From JADJPO01 sp963724535 (GTDB taxonomy: Bacteria > Actinomycetota > Actinomycetes > Actinomycetales > Kineosporiaceae): a DNA stretch of 64,000 nt. The translations under genes were made by a program, and so were the position numbers. Below the pieces are notes generated by a model. The model was not told where the DNA came from. It made no database searches and saw only the letters and a list, made by a program, of their open reading frames with translations. The stretch lies in NCBI GenBank assembly GCA_963724535.1, contig CAVRVD010000011.1, positions 186,001-250,000 of the forward strand, read 5' to 3'. Numbering within the stretch: position 1 is the first letter of the stretch; each line of letters starts with the position of its first letter. Shown here piece by piece: positions 35,446-45,003 of the stretch.

Positions 35446-36963
35446 TCAGCTGGTCCTGCGGGCGAGGGACCGCCTGGCCAGCTCGGCCCGCAACCGCTGC
35501 GCGGGACGGATGGACGCGGTCCTGGTGATCAATGCGCACTCCACGGCAACCGTCCGGTCCACGCCGCAGACGCGCCGGGCGGCCTGCGCCGCCGCGCGTG
35601 AGCGGCGAAGGAAGTCCTCAGCGTCGTCCTGCAGCCCGATGATCGCCTCGGCCAGCGCGACCGGATCCTCCGGGGGGCAGAGGATCCCGGCGTCAGGTGG
35701 GACGAACTCGGGCACCGCCGCCACATCTGAGGTGATCGGGACCAGCCCGCTACTCATCGCCTCCAGGCAGGTCAGCCCCTGGCTGTCCCAGCGCGAAGGA
35801 ACCAGCATGAGCCCGTGCTGGCGATGCAGCTCGACCAGCCGGTCGGTGTCAACGAAGCCGCGCTGGATGGACACGTTCGGCATGCCGCGAAGCGGCTCGG
35901 TGCACTCCTCAAAGTACCTGCCGTCTCCCACGACCGTGATCGTCAGGTTCTCGAAGTGCGGGGTGCCCGTCAGGTGCACCAGGGCGTCCCTGGCCAGGTC
36001 GTTGGCGTAGTTGCGGGCCGCGAAGCTGCGTACCCACAACACCTTCCGGCGGTCCTCGGCCGCCCGCGCCCGGTACCTGAACACCGTTTCGTCCACGGGG
36101 TTGGGGATCACCGACGCGGCAGCGGCCCGCCGGCCGGCGAAGCGCTCGGCGACATCTCGCATGAACCGCGAAACGAAGACGACGTGGATGCCGGTGTGGG
36201 AGAACACCTCGGCCATGGCCATCCGCCGGGCCGCCGTGGCCCCCTCGAGCTGGCCCCGGATCCGCTCCAGCTCGTCGGCGTCGTAGTTGACGGCGAGTTC
36301 GCGCCAGTCGCGGGCCTCGAAGCCGTGCACCCAGACGATCATCGGCACCGCCCCGGCGAACCGCCGAAGCTCCTGCCACAGCTCGGGTTCCATATGATGC
36401 ACGCCGATCATTGACGGCGCCAGACGCTCAAGGAGAGCGGCCACCTCGCCGCGATGGGTACGGTGCACCACCACGCCGTCCATCGTTGAGGTGTGGGCCG
36501 ACCCGGCCGGCTGGTCGGTGACCACCACCTCAGCTCGCAGGCCCTGATCGGCGTAGCGGCGTACTCGAGCCCGGACGAACTCACCGCCGTAGGGTCGCGG
36601 ACCGCCGGGATAGTGTGGGCAGACGATGACAATGGTCGGCGGCCGGGGGTGGGTCAGGGTGGCGACCATCTCACCGGCCCGGTGTCCCATTGCCGCGGCC
36701 CGGCTGCCGGCCCGCCGAACCTGCCGGTCCAGACGCATCCCCGCGATCATGGGGCGCAGTCGGGCCACCACGGCGTGGTCTGCGCTCACCCGTGCCGTCC
36801 GCTCCGCCTCCAGCGAGCTCTCGAGGAGGGCTACCCGGCGTTGTGCGGCATGAAGAGACTGGTCCAGGCGAGCCACGTCCTCGGCGAGCCGTTCCAGGTC
36901 GTGGCCGGCCGCCTCGCCGAGCAGGCGGTAGGTGCCGTCCAGCGAAAAGGGCGTCACAGACAT
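35446..36963 (-). CDS. Glycosyltransferase, GT4 type
   Basis: 505 residues from ATG 36963 (GGAG 5 bases upstream; a GTG at 36990 that overlaps the previous stop is the alternative). An N-terminal coiled coil (about 20-75) precedes a GT-B glycosyltransferase: VIVCPHYPGGPRPYGGEFVR in the acceptor domain, and SVIPNPVDETVFRYR plus PSRWDSQGLTCLEAMSSGLV in the donor domain. The latter contains the E-x7-E-like nucleotide-sugar motif. It probably adds a sugar to a surface polysaccharide or glycolipid. It follows the FkbM/glycosyltransferase fusion, which suggests joint action on one glycan. Confidence 0.87.
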   Translation of the reverse strand: MSVTPFSLDGTYRLLGEAAGHDLERLAEDVARLDQSLHAAQRRVALLESSLEAERTARVSADHAVVARLRPMIAGMRLDRQVRRAGSRAAAMGHRAGEMVATLTHPRPPTIVIVCPHYPGGPRPYGGEFVRARVRRYADQGLRAEVVVTDQPAGSAHTSTMDGVVVHRTHRGEVAALLERLAPSMIGVHHMEPELWQELRRFAGAVPMIVWVHGFEARDWRELAVNYDADELERIRGQLEGATAARRMAMAEVFSHTGIHVVFVSRFMRDVAERFAGRRAAAASVIPNPVDETVFRYRARAAEDRRKVLWVRSFAARNYANDLARDALVHLTGTPHFENLTITVVGDGRYFEECTEPLRGMPNVSIQRGFVDTDRLVELHRQHGLMLVPSRWDSQGLTCLEAMSSGLVPITSDVAAVPEFVPPDAGILCPPEDPVALAEAIIGLQDDAEDFLRRSRAAAQAARRVCGVDRTVAVECALITRTASIRPAQRLRAELARRSLARRTS

Positions 36964-36986
36964 CGTCGCTCCAACTTGGTCCGAGG

Positions 36987-39524
36987 TCACTGGCGAGGGT
37001 CGCTGTCGGGCCTCTCCGGCGCGGTCGGGGTGGTGTCGGCCAGCTCGAGGAGCAGGTCCACCAGCCGCTCGGTCTGGGCTGCCCGGGAGAAGCTGTCTCT
37101 GTGCGGCCGGACCGTCGTTCTGGGGGTGTAGGCGGCCAGGGCGGCGCGGATCTCGTCGGCGCTGTTGCGTGCCCAGAGCACTCCGGGCAAGTGCTCGGTG
37201 AGCGTGTGCAGCTCGCCGGTGCAGGGCTCACCGTCGGTGATGATCAGCACGTCCAGGTCGGCGCCGACATAGTCGAACACCTTGGTGGTGTGTTCGAACG
37301 GATCCCCGTTGGTGAAGATCAGCCCGAGATCGGCCTCGGCCAGGACCGATGCCAGTCCAGCCAGCGGCAGCCGCCCCAGTGACCGGACGGTCGGCTCCTC
37401 CCGGTCGGCGAGGGCTTGGTGGGGCGGGCCGGCATGCATCAGTCGGTGCGGCGAACCGGTCAAGACGTCCAGCAGCGGACGGGGGTCGTGCGTGCGATAG
37501 AGGCGGCCGCCCAGCACCAGCGTGGCCCCCGCGTGCGACGAACTGCGTGCGGCTCGGTTCGGCCCACGGGTCACCACGGTCTCGTCGAAGCCGTTGGAGA
37601 CGACCAGACGCCGTCCGGGGTAGCTCTCGCCGCAGATCAGGTCGAGGCAGGTGGCGTTGACCGAGGTGACGGCGTCAGCCGCTGCGAGGTAGCGCGCCTG
37701 CAGGTCTCGGAACAGCGCGCGCTGCTCCCGGCGAAACGCCAGCCGAGGGTTGTCCACCATCGGATCGCGGAAGTCGAGGACGACCTTGCTGCCCAGATCG
37801 CGCACCTTCTCGGCTGCACGGAAGCAGTGGAACGGGTTCCCGCTGAACACGGTGACGTCGTACGGCCCCCGCTCCTCGATCGCCGGCACCAGCGTGGCAG
37901 GCCAGGTGACCGAGATGGTGTCCAGCTGAAGCCTCTCCAGCTCCTTCAGCAGATGGTCCACGTCCGGTCCCGTGCGACCCGAGCGACCCAGGTCAGGAAC
38001 CCGCTGGTAGCCGGGGACGTGGTCCGTGGCGCCGGAGGCGGTGAACAGGTCGACGCACATCTGCACCCCCCGCGCAGCGGCGATCCGGGCAAGGTTGCGC
38101 CGCCAGTACTCGATCCGGTGCACCCCCACCGAGTGGCACGGAGCGGCGTAGTAGGACACCAACGCAACCCGCAGCTCCCCTCCTCGGGGCGGCGGTCGCG
38201 TGGGCGCGACCGGTGTGGACGAGCACCACCTCGCGACGGACTGCTCCATGGGGCCGACCAGCGGTTCGGCGGCGAAGATCAATCGACTCTGCCAGTCAGC
38301 AGGGTCCGGTCCGTCGAGGATCCGGTGCCGGGCACCATTGATCAGCGGCCAGGTCGAGTGATGTGCGGGTAGCTCACCGCGGTAGTGCAGAACATACGGA
38401 ACGCCCAGCGCGCCGATCACCGCTTCGATGACCGGATGGGTGGCGGGGCTGTGCTCAGCGAGGACCAGCGCGGGCACACCGTGGTGCTCAACGGCGTCCA
38501 GCACGTCCTGAACCACGGCGGTCCGAGACCGCGGGCTGCCTGGCGCCGGGCCGGTTCCCAGCCGGGTCAGCCGGATATGTGAGAGCTCGGTCCGCGGTGT
38601 CGGTCGGTCCACCGTCAGGTCGTCGCCGATGACCAACAGGTGCGGCCCGGCATGTGCGCCCGCCCGCGTGACGGGCGGCTGGACGGCGCGGGCCAGCTGG
38701 CCGCGGACCCGGTTGACGTCGGCGGTGAGCCGGACCGCATGGCGGACTGACGTCTCGAGCACAGGATGGTCTCGAGCCAGCCCCCCGCCCACGCCGTCCG
38801 CAGCCGCCCAGATCACCGTGGCCGTCGGGTTGAGGCAGGCGACCGCGACATAGCCGAGACCTCCGAGCAGCCCTCGGACCTCGTCGAAGTGAGCCAGGTC
38901 GCCGACCTCGGTGGTGACGACCGGCCTGTGGTCGCGCAGCAACAGCTGCGCGCCGCGGAGCACAGCGAGCTCATGTCCCTCGACGTCGATCTTGAGCAGG
39001 CCCACGGCGCCCACCGGGTGGTCAGTCACCAGCTGGTCGAGGGTGGTCATCTGGACGGCCAGCCCTCCGGGCCGGCTCTGCGCATCGGCCAGGGAGACGG
39101 TGCCGGCGTCGCCGGGGACGAGCCGGGCCAGGCGTCCCGCCCCGGCCCCATCGGAGAGGGCGACCTGGATGACCTCGACCCGGTCGGCAGGGACGTTGCG
39201 GGCGACGTTGCGCCGCAACAGGTCGGCGTGGCCCGGATGTGCCTCGACGGCCAGGACCCGCCGACCCATCACCCCGGCGAAGAACAGGGTGTGGTTGCCG
39301 ATGTGGGCTCCTGCGTCGATGACGGACAAACCGTCGGGGACGGTCTGTTCCAGAGCCTCGAGAAAGGGCTGCTCGTAGAACGCACCCGTGCGGCGCAGGA
39401 ACGCTGAGACCGAGCAGTCCTCCTGGACGGCCAGGATCAGCTCGTGGCCCCGGTGGGTGATCGTGGCTTCGGGACTCGCACCGGCGGCCAGGGTGACATC
39501 CCGGCTCGTGTCGACGTCGATCAC
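36987..39524 (-). CDS. FkbM-type methyltransferase fused to a glycosyltransferase
   Basis: 845 residues. The N-terminal ~240 are a FkbM-family SAM methyltransferase: VIDAGAHIGNHTLFFAGVMG (SAM-binding motif I) and LLKIDVEGHELAVLRGAQLL (family hallmark). A poorly conserved linker follows. From about residue 455 a GT-B-like glycosyltransferase appears (VALVSYYAAPCHSVGVHRIE; VVLDFRDPMVDNP; VVSNGFDETVVTRG; a late donor-site region ending LIFTNGDPFEHTTKVFDYVG). The protein could O-methylate and glycosylate the same glycan. GTG start with a GGGGG tract 5 bases upstream. Its stop lies 21 bases into the space before the next gene's preferred start. Confidence 0.85.
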   Translation of the reverse strand: MIDVDTSRDVTLAAGASPEATITHRGHELILAVQEDCSVSAFLRRTGAFYEQPFLEALEQTVPDGLSVIDAGAHIGNHTLFFAGVMGRRVLAVEAHPGHADLLRRNVARNVPADRVEVIQVALSDGAGAGRLARLVPGDAGTVSLADAQSRPGGLAVQMTTLDQLVTDHPVGAVGLLKIDVEGHELAVLRGAQLLLRDHRPVVTTEVGDLAHFDEVRGLLGGLGYVAVACLNPTATVIWAAADGVGGGLARDHPVLETSVRHAVRLTADVNRVRGQLARAVQPPVTRAGAHAGPHLLVIGDDLTVDRPTPRTELSHIRLTRLGTGPAPGSPRSRTAVVQDVLDAVEHHGVPALVLAEHSPATHPVIEAVIGALGVPYVLHYRGELPAHHSTWPLINGARHRILDGPDPADWQSRLIFAAEPLVGPMEQSVARWCSSTPVAPTRPPPRGGELRVALVSYYAAPCHSVGVHRIEYWRRNLARIAAARGVQMCVDLFTASGATDHVPGYQRVPDLGRSGRTGPDVDHLLKELERLQLDTISVTWPATLVPAIEERGPYDVTVFSGNPFHCFRAAEKVRDLGSKVVLDFRDPMVDNPRLAFRREQRALFRDLQARYLAAADAVTSVNATCLDLICGESYPGRRLVVSNGFDETVVTRGPNRAARSSSHAGATLVLGGRLYRTHDPRPLLDVLTGSPHRLMHAGPPHQALADREEPTVRSLGRLPLAGLASVLAEADLGLIFTNGDPFEHTTKVFDYVGADLDVLIITDGEPCTGELHTLTEHLPGVLWARNSADEIRAALAAYTPRTTVRPHRDSFSRAAQTERLVDLLLELADTTPTAPERPDSDPRQ

Positions 39525-39949
39525 CTAACCCCCTTGACCACGCACTTCGGCGTGGATCATCACATTATGATGCGGTCCAGTTGCTCTGCGTGCATGAGTG
39601 TGCCACGGGTCAGCCTCGACGAGGCCCACGATGTGCCGGACGACCCGAACCTGCTGAGCAGGTTGTGCGCTAGAAGATGCGGACCCGCTCGGCCGGGTCC
39701 AGCCTGTGGGGTGCCACTCGGCGGTTCCGGTCATACCTGGGTCCTGTGGTCAATCGGTGGACCGCGGGGACGGGTTGACCGATCGCTATCGGGGGCTGGC
39801 GCGAAGCCCTCAGGGCGTTGGTGTCAACAGCCGCCGTACCCTGACGCCAGACACGCCGTCCTCCCGTCACCGGTTCCGATTCCTTCAGCAAGGTCAGAAC
39901 CTAGACAGGAGACGGCGTGTCGCCGTCAAGGCACGCTCAAGGCACCCAC
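39525..39949. other. Gene-free interval with an inverted repeat
   Basis: No supported gene. GACACGCCGTCCTCC (39850-39864) and its inverse (39907-39921) form a 14-bp stem with one bulge just before the transposase remnant. This may be that element's end or a terminator. Confidence 0.4.
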
Positions 39950-40681
39950 GGATGAGTCAGAAGAGCCCGAAATCTTGGCGCTGCGCCATCAACTCGCCTT
40001 CCTGCAACGCCAGATCGACACGCCCCGGCTGACCGCCGCCGACCGGGTGTTCCTGGCCGCGCTTCTGCACCGGCTCCCTCGGGTCCGGTTGCGGAAGTTG
40101 CGGCTGATCGTGTCACCGGACACGATCCTGCGCTGGCATCGTGACCTGATCCGCCGACGCCACGCGAAGATCTCCCGCCGCAGGCGACCGGGACGGCCTG
40201 CCTGTCGCCGCTCCATCCAGGAACTCGCGCTACGTCTGGCCCGCGAGAACAACTCGTGGGGCTACCGTCGCATCCACGGCGAACTCGCCGCTCTCGGGAT
40301 CAAGGTCGCACCCTCCACGGTGTGGGAGATCCTAAGTTCACCCCCGTGTTCGATGCCGTGTTTGGTGGCGACGGTATCGAGATGGTCGCGTGTGCCGTCC
40401 GTACACCCCGGATGAATTCGATCATGCAGAGGTGGGTGCAGACCTGCCGGCGCGAGCTCTTGGACCGCACCTTGCTCTGGGATCAGGCCCACCTGCTGCA
40501 CACATTGCGCGAGTTCGAGTTGTTCTCCAACAGGCACGGTCCCCATCGGGCCCGGCACGGTGCGGCACCCCTGCGCCCACGTCCGCAACCGATCACAGAT
40601 CCGGGCCGACTGGATCACCTCGACATCCGGCGACAAGACCGACTCGCCGGCATCCTCCACGAGTACGCACATGTAGCTTGA
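39950..40681 (+). pseudogene. Integrase-core (rve) transposase with internal deletion
   Basis: The first part reads EPEILALRHQLAFLQRQIDT, TILRWHRDLIRRRHAKISRR, SWGYRRIHGELAALGIKVAP, STVWEIL. Then about 60-75 residues are missing. It resumes in another frame with KFTPVFDAVFGGDGIEMVAC, VRTPRMNSIMQRWVQTCRRE and RRQDRLAGILHEYAHVA to TGA 40681. The deletion removes the first catalytic Asp residues. A shorter relative lies at 54802-55082. Confidence 0.8.
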
Positions 40682-41211
40682 CCCGCACGGACGGGATTGT
40701 CGGCACCCACAAGCCGTCGGTGCGCGCAAGAGCAATCGTCGTGGGCAGCCAGGGTGCTGGCATCGTTCGCACCCAAGCCCCGGATCGGCGTCGTGAAGCG
40801 CGACCTGCGCGACGCCTGACCGTCCGGCTCACGGGCCCGCCTCGCGGGTCCGGTCGGCCCCGCGCCCGCCGGGCCCCGAGCACCTCCACCTCGAGCCGGG
40901 TCCCGGCGCCGTCCCCGGTCCGGTAGAACCGGCGACGCAGGGCCCCCAGTCACCTCGACCCGGTCGCCGGCCGCCCAGCCGCCGACCGCGCGCCGGCTGC
41001 GGGCGCTCCAGGCCACGCAGTCGAACCAGTCCGTGCCCTGGCTGGACCCCGCCGTCATCGGCGTGCTGGCCCGGGCCACAGGCAGCAGGAACGTGATGAT
41101 CAGGGTGCCGCTGGGCAGCTCACGGCTCAGCGGCGCGGAGCACACCCGGCCGCGCAGCGCGACCGTGCTGTCGCCCGGGTCCGCGGCCGGCCCGACGGTT
41201 CTCTCGCTCAT
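40593..41211 (-). pseudogene. ssb: Single-stranded DNA-binding protein gene, frameshifted
   Basis: From ATG 41211 (GGAGGT 7 bases upstream) the OB-fold runs VALRGRVCSAPLSRELPSGT, LIITFLLPVA, TDWFDCVAWSARSRRAVGGW, AAGDRVEVTG. A run of five C on the plus strand (about 40,943-40,947) then shifts the frame; the other frame continues LRRRFYRTGDGAGTRLEVEV LGARR. With four C the OB-fold would be intact. After that no natural stop appears until 40593, inside the transposase remnant, so the 3' end was also lost. The acidic SSB tip is absent. An actinobacterial second-copy Ssb is the best guess. Confidence 0.75.
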
Positions 41212-41301
41212 CTGGTCCACCTCCGCGGCCAGCATCCTTGCGCGACCGGCCTGGGCTCGCGTCGGGGAGGGTCGCGTCGGACTGCGCCGGGTCGCGCCGG
41301 C

Positions 41302-43119
41302 TCAGCCCTCGGTCGGTGGCTCCCGACGCGGCGGGACGGTGGGGGTGTACAGGCCGTCAGGCAGCTGGAAGTTCGGCGTGGCCTCCATCAGCGACACCGT
41401 GTAGGGGTGCTGCGGGCGGGCGAAGACGTCCTCCACCGCACCGTGCTCGACGATGCGACCCGCCTCCAGCACCGCCACCTGCTGCGCGATGTTCCGCACC
41501 AGCGCGATGTTGTGGGTGATGAACAGCAGCGTCAGACCCATCTCGGCCTGCAGCCCCCGCAACAGCTCGACCAGCGAGGACTGCACCGAGACGTCGAGGG
41601 CGGAGGTGATCTCGTCGCAGACCAGCACGTCCGGCTCGGTGGCCAGCGCGCGCGCGATCGCGACCCGTTGTCGCTCTCCCCCGCTCAGCTGGTCGGGGTA
41701 CCGGTCGGCGTGGTCGGGACGCAGCGACGCGTGGCCCAGGGCGGTCCGCACGACCGACTCCGGGTCGTCGACCTTGCCGCTCACCGCATGCACGACCTGC
41801 AGGATCAGCTCCCGGACGGTACGGCGCGGGTTCAGCGACTCGTAGGGGTTCTGGAAGATGTACTGGATCCGGCGACGCTGCTCCTTGCTGCGCTTGAAGC
41901 TGCTGCGCGCCAGTTCCTCGCTCCCGAGCCGCAGCTCCCCGGTGAACTCCGAGTGCAGGCCTGCGATGCACCGGGCCAGCGTGGTCTTCCCGGAGCCGGA
42001 CTCCCCCAGCAGGGCCACGCACTCGCCGGCCTGCACGGAAAGGTCGATGTTCTCGAGCACGGCGGGACCGCCGTACCCGGCCTGCAGCCCACGGACCACC
42101 AGCACCGGCTTCTGGTTGCTCTCCCAGCCGCCCAGGGTCGGGGCGGCCACGGCGGGCGGGAGCCGTTCCCCGGCCTTGAAGCACCGGACAGTGTGCCGCG
42201 CGCTCGGCTCGGTCTCCGGAGGCGCCTTCTCCCGGCAGTGGTCGTCGGCGAGCGGGCAGCGGGGGGAGAACGAGCACCCCGTGGGCCGAGCCATCGGCGA
42301 GGGCGCGTTGCCGGGGATCCCCACCATCGGACGGCGGGCCTCCAGGTCGGGCACCGCCAGCAGCAGCCGAGCCGTGTAGGGGTGCAGCGAGCCGGCCAGC
42401 ACCTCGGCCGTGTCTCCCATCTCCACGATCCGGCCCGAGTACATGACCGCGATCCGGTCGGCCAGCTCGGCCACCACGGCCATGTCGTGGCTGATGTACA
42501 CCGCGGCGCACGAGTAGGTCGTGCACATCTCGCGGATCGTCTGCAGAACGTGGTCCTGGGTGCTGACGTCGAGCCCGGTCGTCGGCTCGTCGAGCACGAT
42601 CAGAGCCGGGCGCGCCGCGAAGGCCATCGCGATCGCGACCCGCTGCTGCTGGCCGCCGGAGAGCTGGTGCGGGTAGCGGGCCAGGAACACGTCGTCGTCG
42701 GGGAGCGCGACCTCGCGGAGCACCTCGCGGACCCGCTCCATCACCGTCTCGTCGGAGCCGCTGAGGCACTCCTTGAGCTGGGTCCGGATCCGCAGGGCGG
42801 GGTTGATCGCCGACGCCGGCGACTGCGGGATGTAGGAGACCGCCAGCCCTCGCAGGCGCCGTACCTCTCGCCAGGACAGCCCGGCCAGGTCGCGATCGCC
42901 GACGATGACCCGGCCGCCGTCCACCTGGGTAGCCTGCTTGCAGTAGTTGAGCAGCGCCAGGCCAAGCGTCGTCTTGCCGCAGCCGGACTCCCCCACGACG
43001 CCGAGGATCTCGCCGGGCCGCACCTCGAGCATCAGTGCGTCGACGATGGGCGCCCGGGACGGCACGCCGATGATCTTCAGGTCGTCGACGATGAGAGCCG
43101 GGGTCGGGGTGCCGCTCAC
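41302..43119 (-). CDS. Oligopeptide/nickel-type ABC transporter, fused ATP-binding subunits
   Basis: 605 residues comprising two ABC ATPases in one chain. Domain 1: Walker A GESGCGKTT, signature LSGGQQQR, Walker B LIVLDEPT, then the oligopeptide C-terminal Cys motif (GCSFSPRCPLADDHC) that can hold an iron-sulfur cluster in DppD/OppD. Domain 2: GESGSGKTT, LSGGERQR, LVCDEITSALD. This is a DppD-DppF-like fusion powering import of peptides or related solutes. The GTG start overlaps the upstream permease stop (GTGA). Last gene of the transporter operon. Confidence 0.92.
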   Translation of the reverse strand: MSGTPTPALIVDDLKIIGVPSRAPIVDALMLEVRPGEILGVVGESGCGKTTLGLALLNYCKQATQVDGGRVIVGDRDLAGLSWREVRRLRGLAVSYIPQSPASAINPALRIRTQLKECLSGSDETVMERVREVLREVALPDDDVFLARYPHQLSGGQQQRVAIAMAFAARPALIVLDEPTTGLDVSTQDHVLQTIREMCTTYSCAAVYISHDMAVVAELADRIAVMYSGRIVEMGDTAEVLAGSLHPYTARLLLAVPDLEARRPMVGIPGNAPSPMARPTGCSFSPRCPLADDHCREKAPPETEPSARHTVRCFKAGERLPPAVAAPTLGGWESNQKPVLVVRGLQAGYGGPAVLENIDLSVQAGECVALLGESGSGKTTLARCIAGLHSEFTGELRLGSEELARSSFKRSKEQRRRIQYIFQNPYESLNPRRTVRELILQVVHAVSGKVDDPESVVRTALGHASLRPDHADRYPDQLSGGERQRVAIARALATEPDVLVCDEITSALDVSVQSSLVELLRGLQAEMGLTLLFITHNIALVRNIAQQVAVLEAGRIVEHGAVEDVFARPQHPYTVSLMEATPNFQLPDGLYTPTVPPRREPPTEG

Positions 43120-44003
43120 TGCTCGACCCCCTTGTCGCTGCCGGCCGACGCTCTGGCCAGGCCGTCGGTGACCAGGTTGGTCCCGACCGTCAGGATCGCG
43201 ATGGCCAGCACCGGCAGCGCCACCGCCCAGGGCTGCACCGTGAGCGCGATCCGGTTCTCGTTGATCATCAGGCCCCAGTCGGCGGCGGGAGGCTGCTGGC
43301 CCAGGCCCAGGAAGCTGAGCCCGGCGACCAGCCCGATCGAGTACGTGAGCCGGAGCCCGAACTCGACGGCCAGCGTTCCGGTGACGTTCGGGACGATCTC
43401 GCCGAGCATGATCCGCCAGCGCGCGATGCCGACGGCCTCGGCCGCCTTGACGAAGTCGCGCTCGACGACCGCCACCGCCGCTCCGCGTACCACCCGGGCG
43501 GTGCGCGGCAGGTGCCCGACGGCAACCATCAGCACCATCAGCCACAGCTTGGGACCGATGATCGAGAGGAAGAGCAGGGCGAGCACGATCTGCGGGAAGG
43601 CCAGCGCCACGTCACCGCCGCGCATCAGCACCTCGTCGAGCCAGCCCCGCACGTAGGCGGCCACGACACCGACGAGGGCCCCGAGCCCGACACCGATCGC
43701 GGTCGCGAGGATCGCGAGGATCATCAACGTGTGGCCGCCGTGCAGGAAGCGGGATAAGACGTCGCGTCCGAGGTTGTCGGTCCCGAACACGCCCGTGGTG
43801 CCGGCCGACGCGTACGGCGCACCGGTGAACTCGGTCGGCGAGTGCGGGCTGACCAGCGGTCCGAGGAACGCCGTCATCAGGACCAGCAGGCTGAGCGCCA
43901 CCCCGACCTTGGTGATCGTCCTGCTCAGCGCCCGGCGCAGCAGACTCGTGTGGGCGACGGGCTTGCCGGCCGCCGCAATGGTCTCGGGGTGGAGCGTGGT
44001 CAT
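43116..44003 (-). CDS. ABC transporter permease, DppC type
   Basis: 295 residues with six hydrophobic helices. FGTDNLGRDVLSRFLHGG is the DppC N-terminal hallmark and EAVGIARWRIMLGEIVPNVT is the EAA loop that contacts the ATPase. SFLGLGQQPPAADWGLMI is also characteristic of DppC/OppC. Start and stop overlap neighbouring genes by four bases (ATGA and GTGA), so translation is coupled across the operon. Confidence 0.92.
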   Translation of the reverse strand: MTTLHPETIAAAGKPVAHTSLLRRALSRTITKVGVALSLLVLMTAFLGPLVSPHSPTEFTGAPYASAGTTGVFGTDNLGRDVLSRFLHGGHTLMILAILATAIGVGLGALVGVVAAYVRGWLDEVLMRGGDVALAFPQIVLALLFLSIIGPKLWLMVLMVAVGHLPRTARVVRGAAVAVVERDFVKAAEAVGIARWRIMLGEIVPNVTGTLAVEFGLRLTYSIGLVAGLSFLGLGQQPPAADWGLMINENRIALTVQPWAVALPVLAIAILTVGTNLVTDGLARASAGSDKGVEQ

Positions 44004-44952
44004 CGGGCGGTCCTCACCTTGGGGTTGGCCGCCAGCGTGATGACGTCGGCCAGGAGGTTGACCAGGACGTAGAACAGCGCGATCGCGAGCACGAGGCCCT
44101 GCACCAGCGGGAGGTCACGGTTGGTCACCGCGTCGGTGAGCTGGAAGCCGATCCCGGGATAACGGAACAGGAACTCCACCAACACCACGCCCCCGATCAG
44201 CCAGGCCAGCTGCAGCGCGATCACCTGGGCCACCGGGCCGATCGCGTTCGGGATGGCGTGCCGCAGGATCACGGTCCGCTCGGGCAAGCCCTTGAGCCGG
44301 GCCTGGAGGACGTAGTCGCTGTCGAGGACCTCGAGCATCGTGGCCCGCATCATCCGGATGATGTACGGCGACACCGCCAGCACCAGCGACAGCGTGGGCA
44401 GGACCAGCTGGTCGGGATGGCTCCAGACCTGGTCACCCGGGGGGATCACGACCACGGCCGGCAGCAGGTGCAGGAACCCGGTGGAGAACACCAGCACGAG
44501 CAGGATGCCGACCACGAACTCGGGGAGCGCGGCCAGCACCAGCGTGGCCACGGAGACAGCGTGGTCCGGGGCGCTGTCCCGCTTCAGCGCGCTCCAGGTG
44601 TGCCGATCGCGATCGAGATCGGCACGGCCACCAGGGCCGCGCACAGCATCAGCACGCCGGAGTTGACCAGGGCCAGGCCCATCAGCCCCAGCACCGGCTC
44701 CCGGCTGGCGAGCGAGTCGCCGAGGTTGAAGGTGAGGACGTTGCCGAGCCAGTTGAAGTACTGGCTCGGCAACGACTCACCGAGCTGGAGCTGGTCCCGC
44801 AGCGCGGCCAGGCGCTCCGGTGTCGCCTCGCGGCCCAGGATGGCGCGGGCCGCGTCCCCGGGCAGTGCCTGCGTGGCCAGGAACACCACGACAGACACCA
44901 CCCAGAGGGTGAAAACACCGAACAATGCTCGTCTGGCCAACAACCGTCGCAT
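44000..44952 (-). pseudogene. ABC transporter permease, DppB type, with one frameshift
   Basis: The N-terminal part (ATG 44952: RRALFGVFTLWVVSVVVFLA; LPGDAARAILG) reads in one frame to VPISIAIGT. At about 44,597-44,603 one extra base moves the remainder to another frame (TWSALKRDSAPDHAVSVATL; LQARLKGLPERTVILRHAIP, the EAA loop; LVQGLVLAIALFYVLVNLLA). Restoring one base gives a normal ~316-residue DppB. Either the transporter is dead in this strain or the assembly has an indel. The stop overlaps the dppC start. Confidence 0.88.
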
Positions 44953-45003
44953 GCGAGCAGCCCTCCTTGGGTCCTGTGGACGACTTAGCCGTGTCGGCGG
45001 CTA

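Noticed and set aside
41407..43656. 749-codon plus-strand frame opposite the ABC ATPase gene
   Set aside because: Antisense shadow; the minus strand has two complete ABC signatures.
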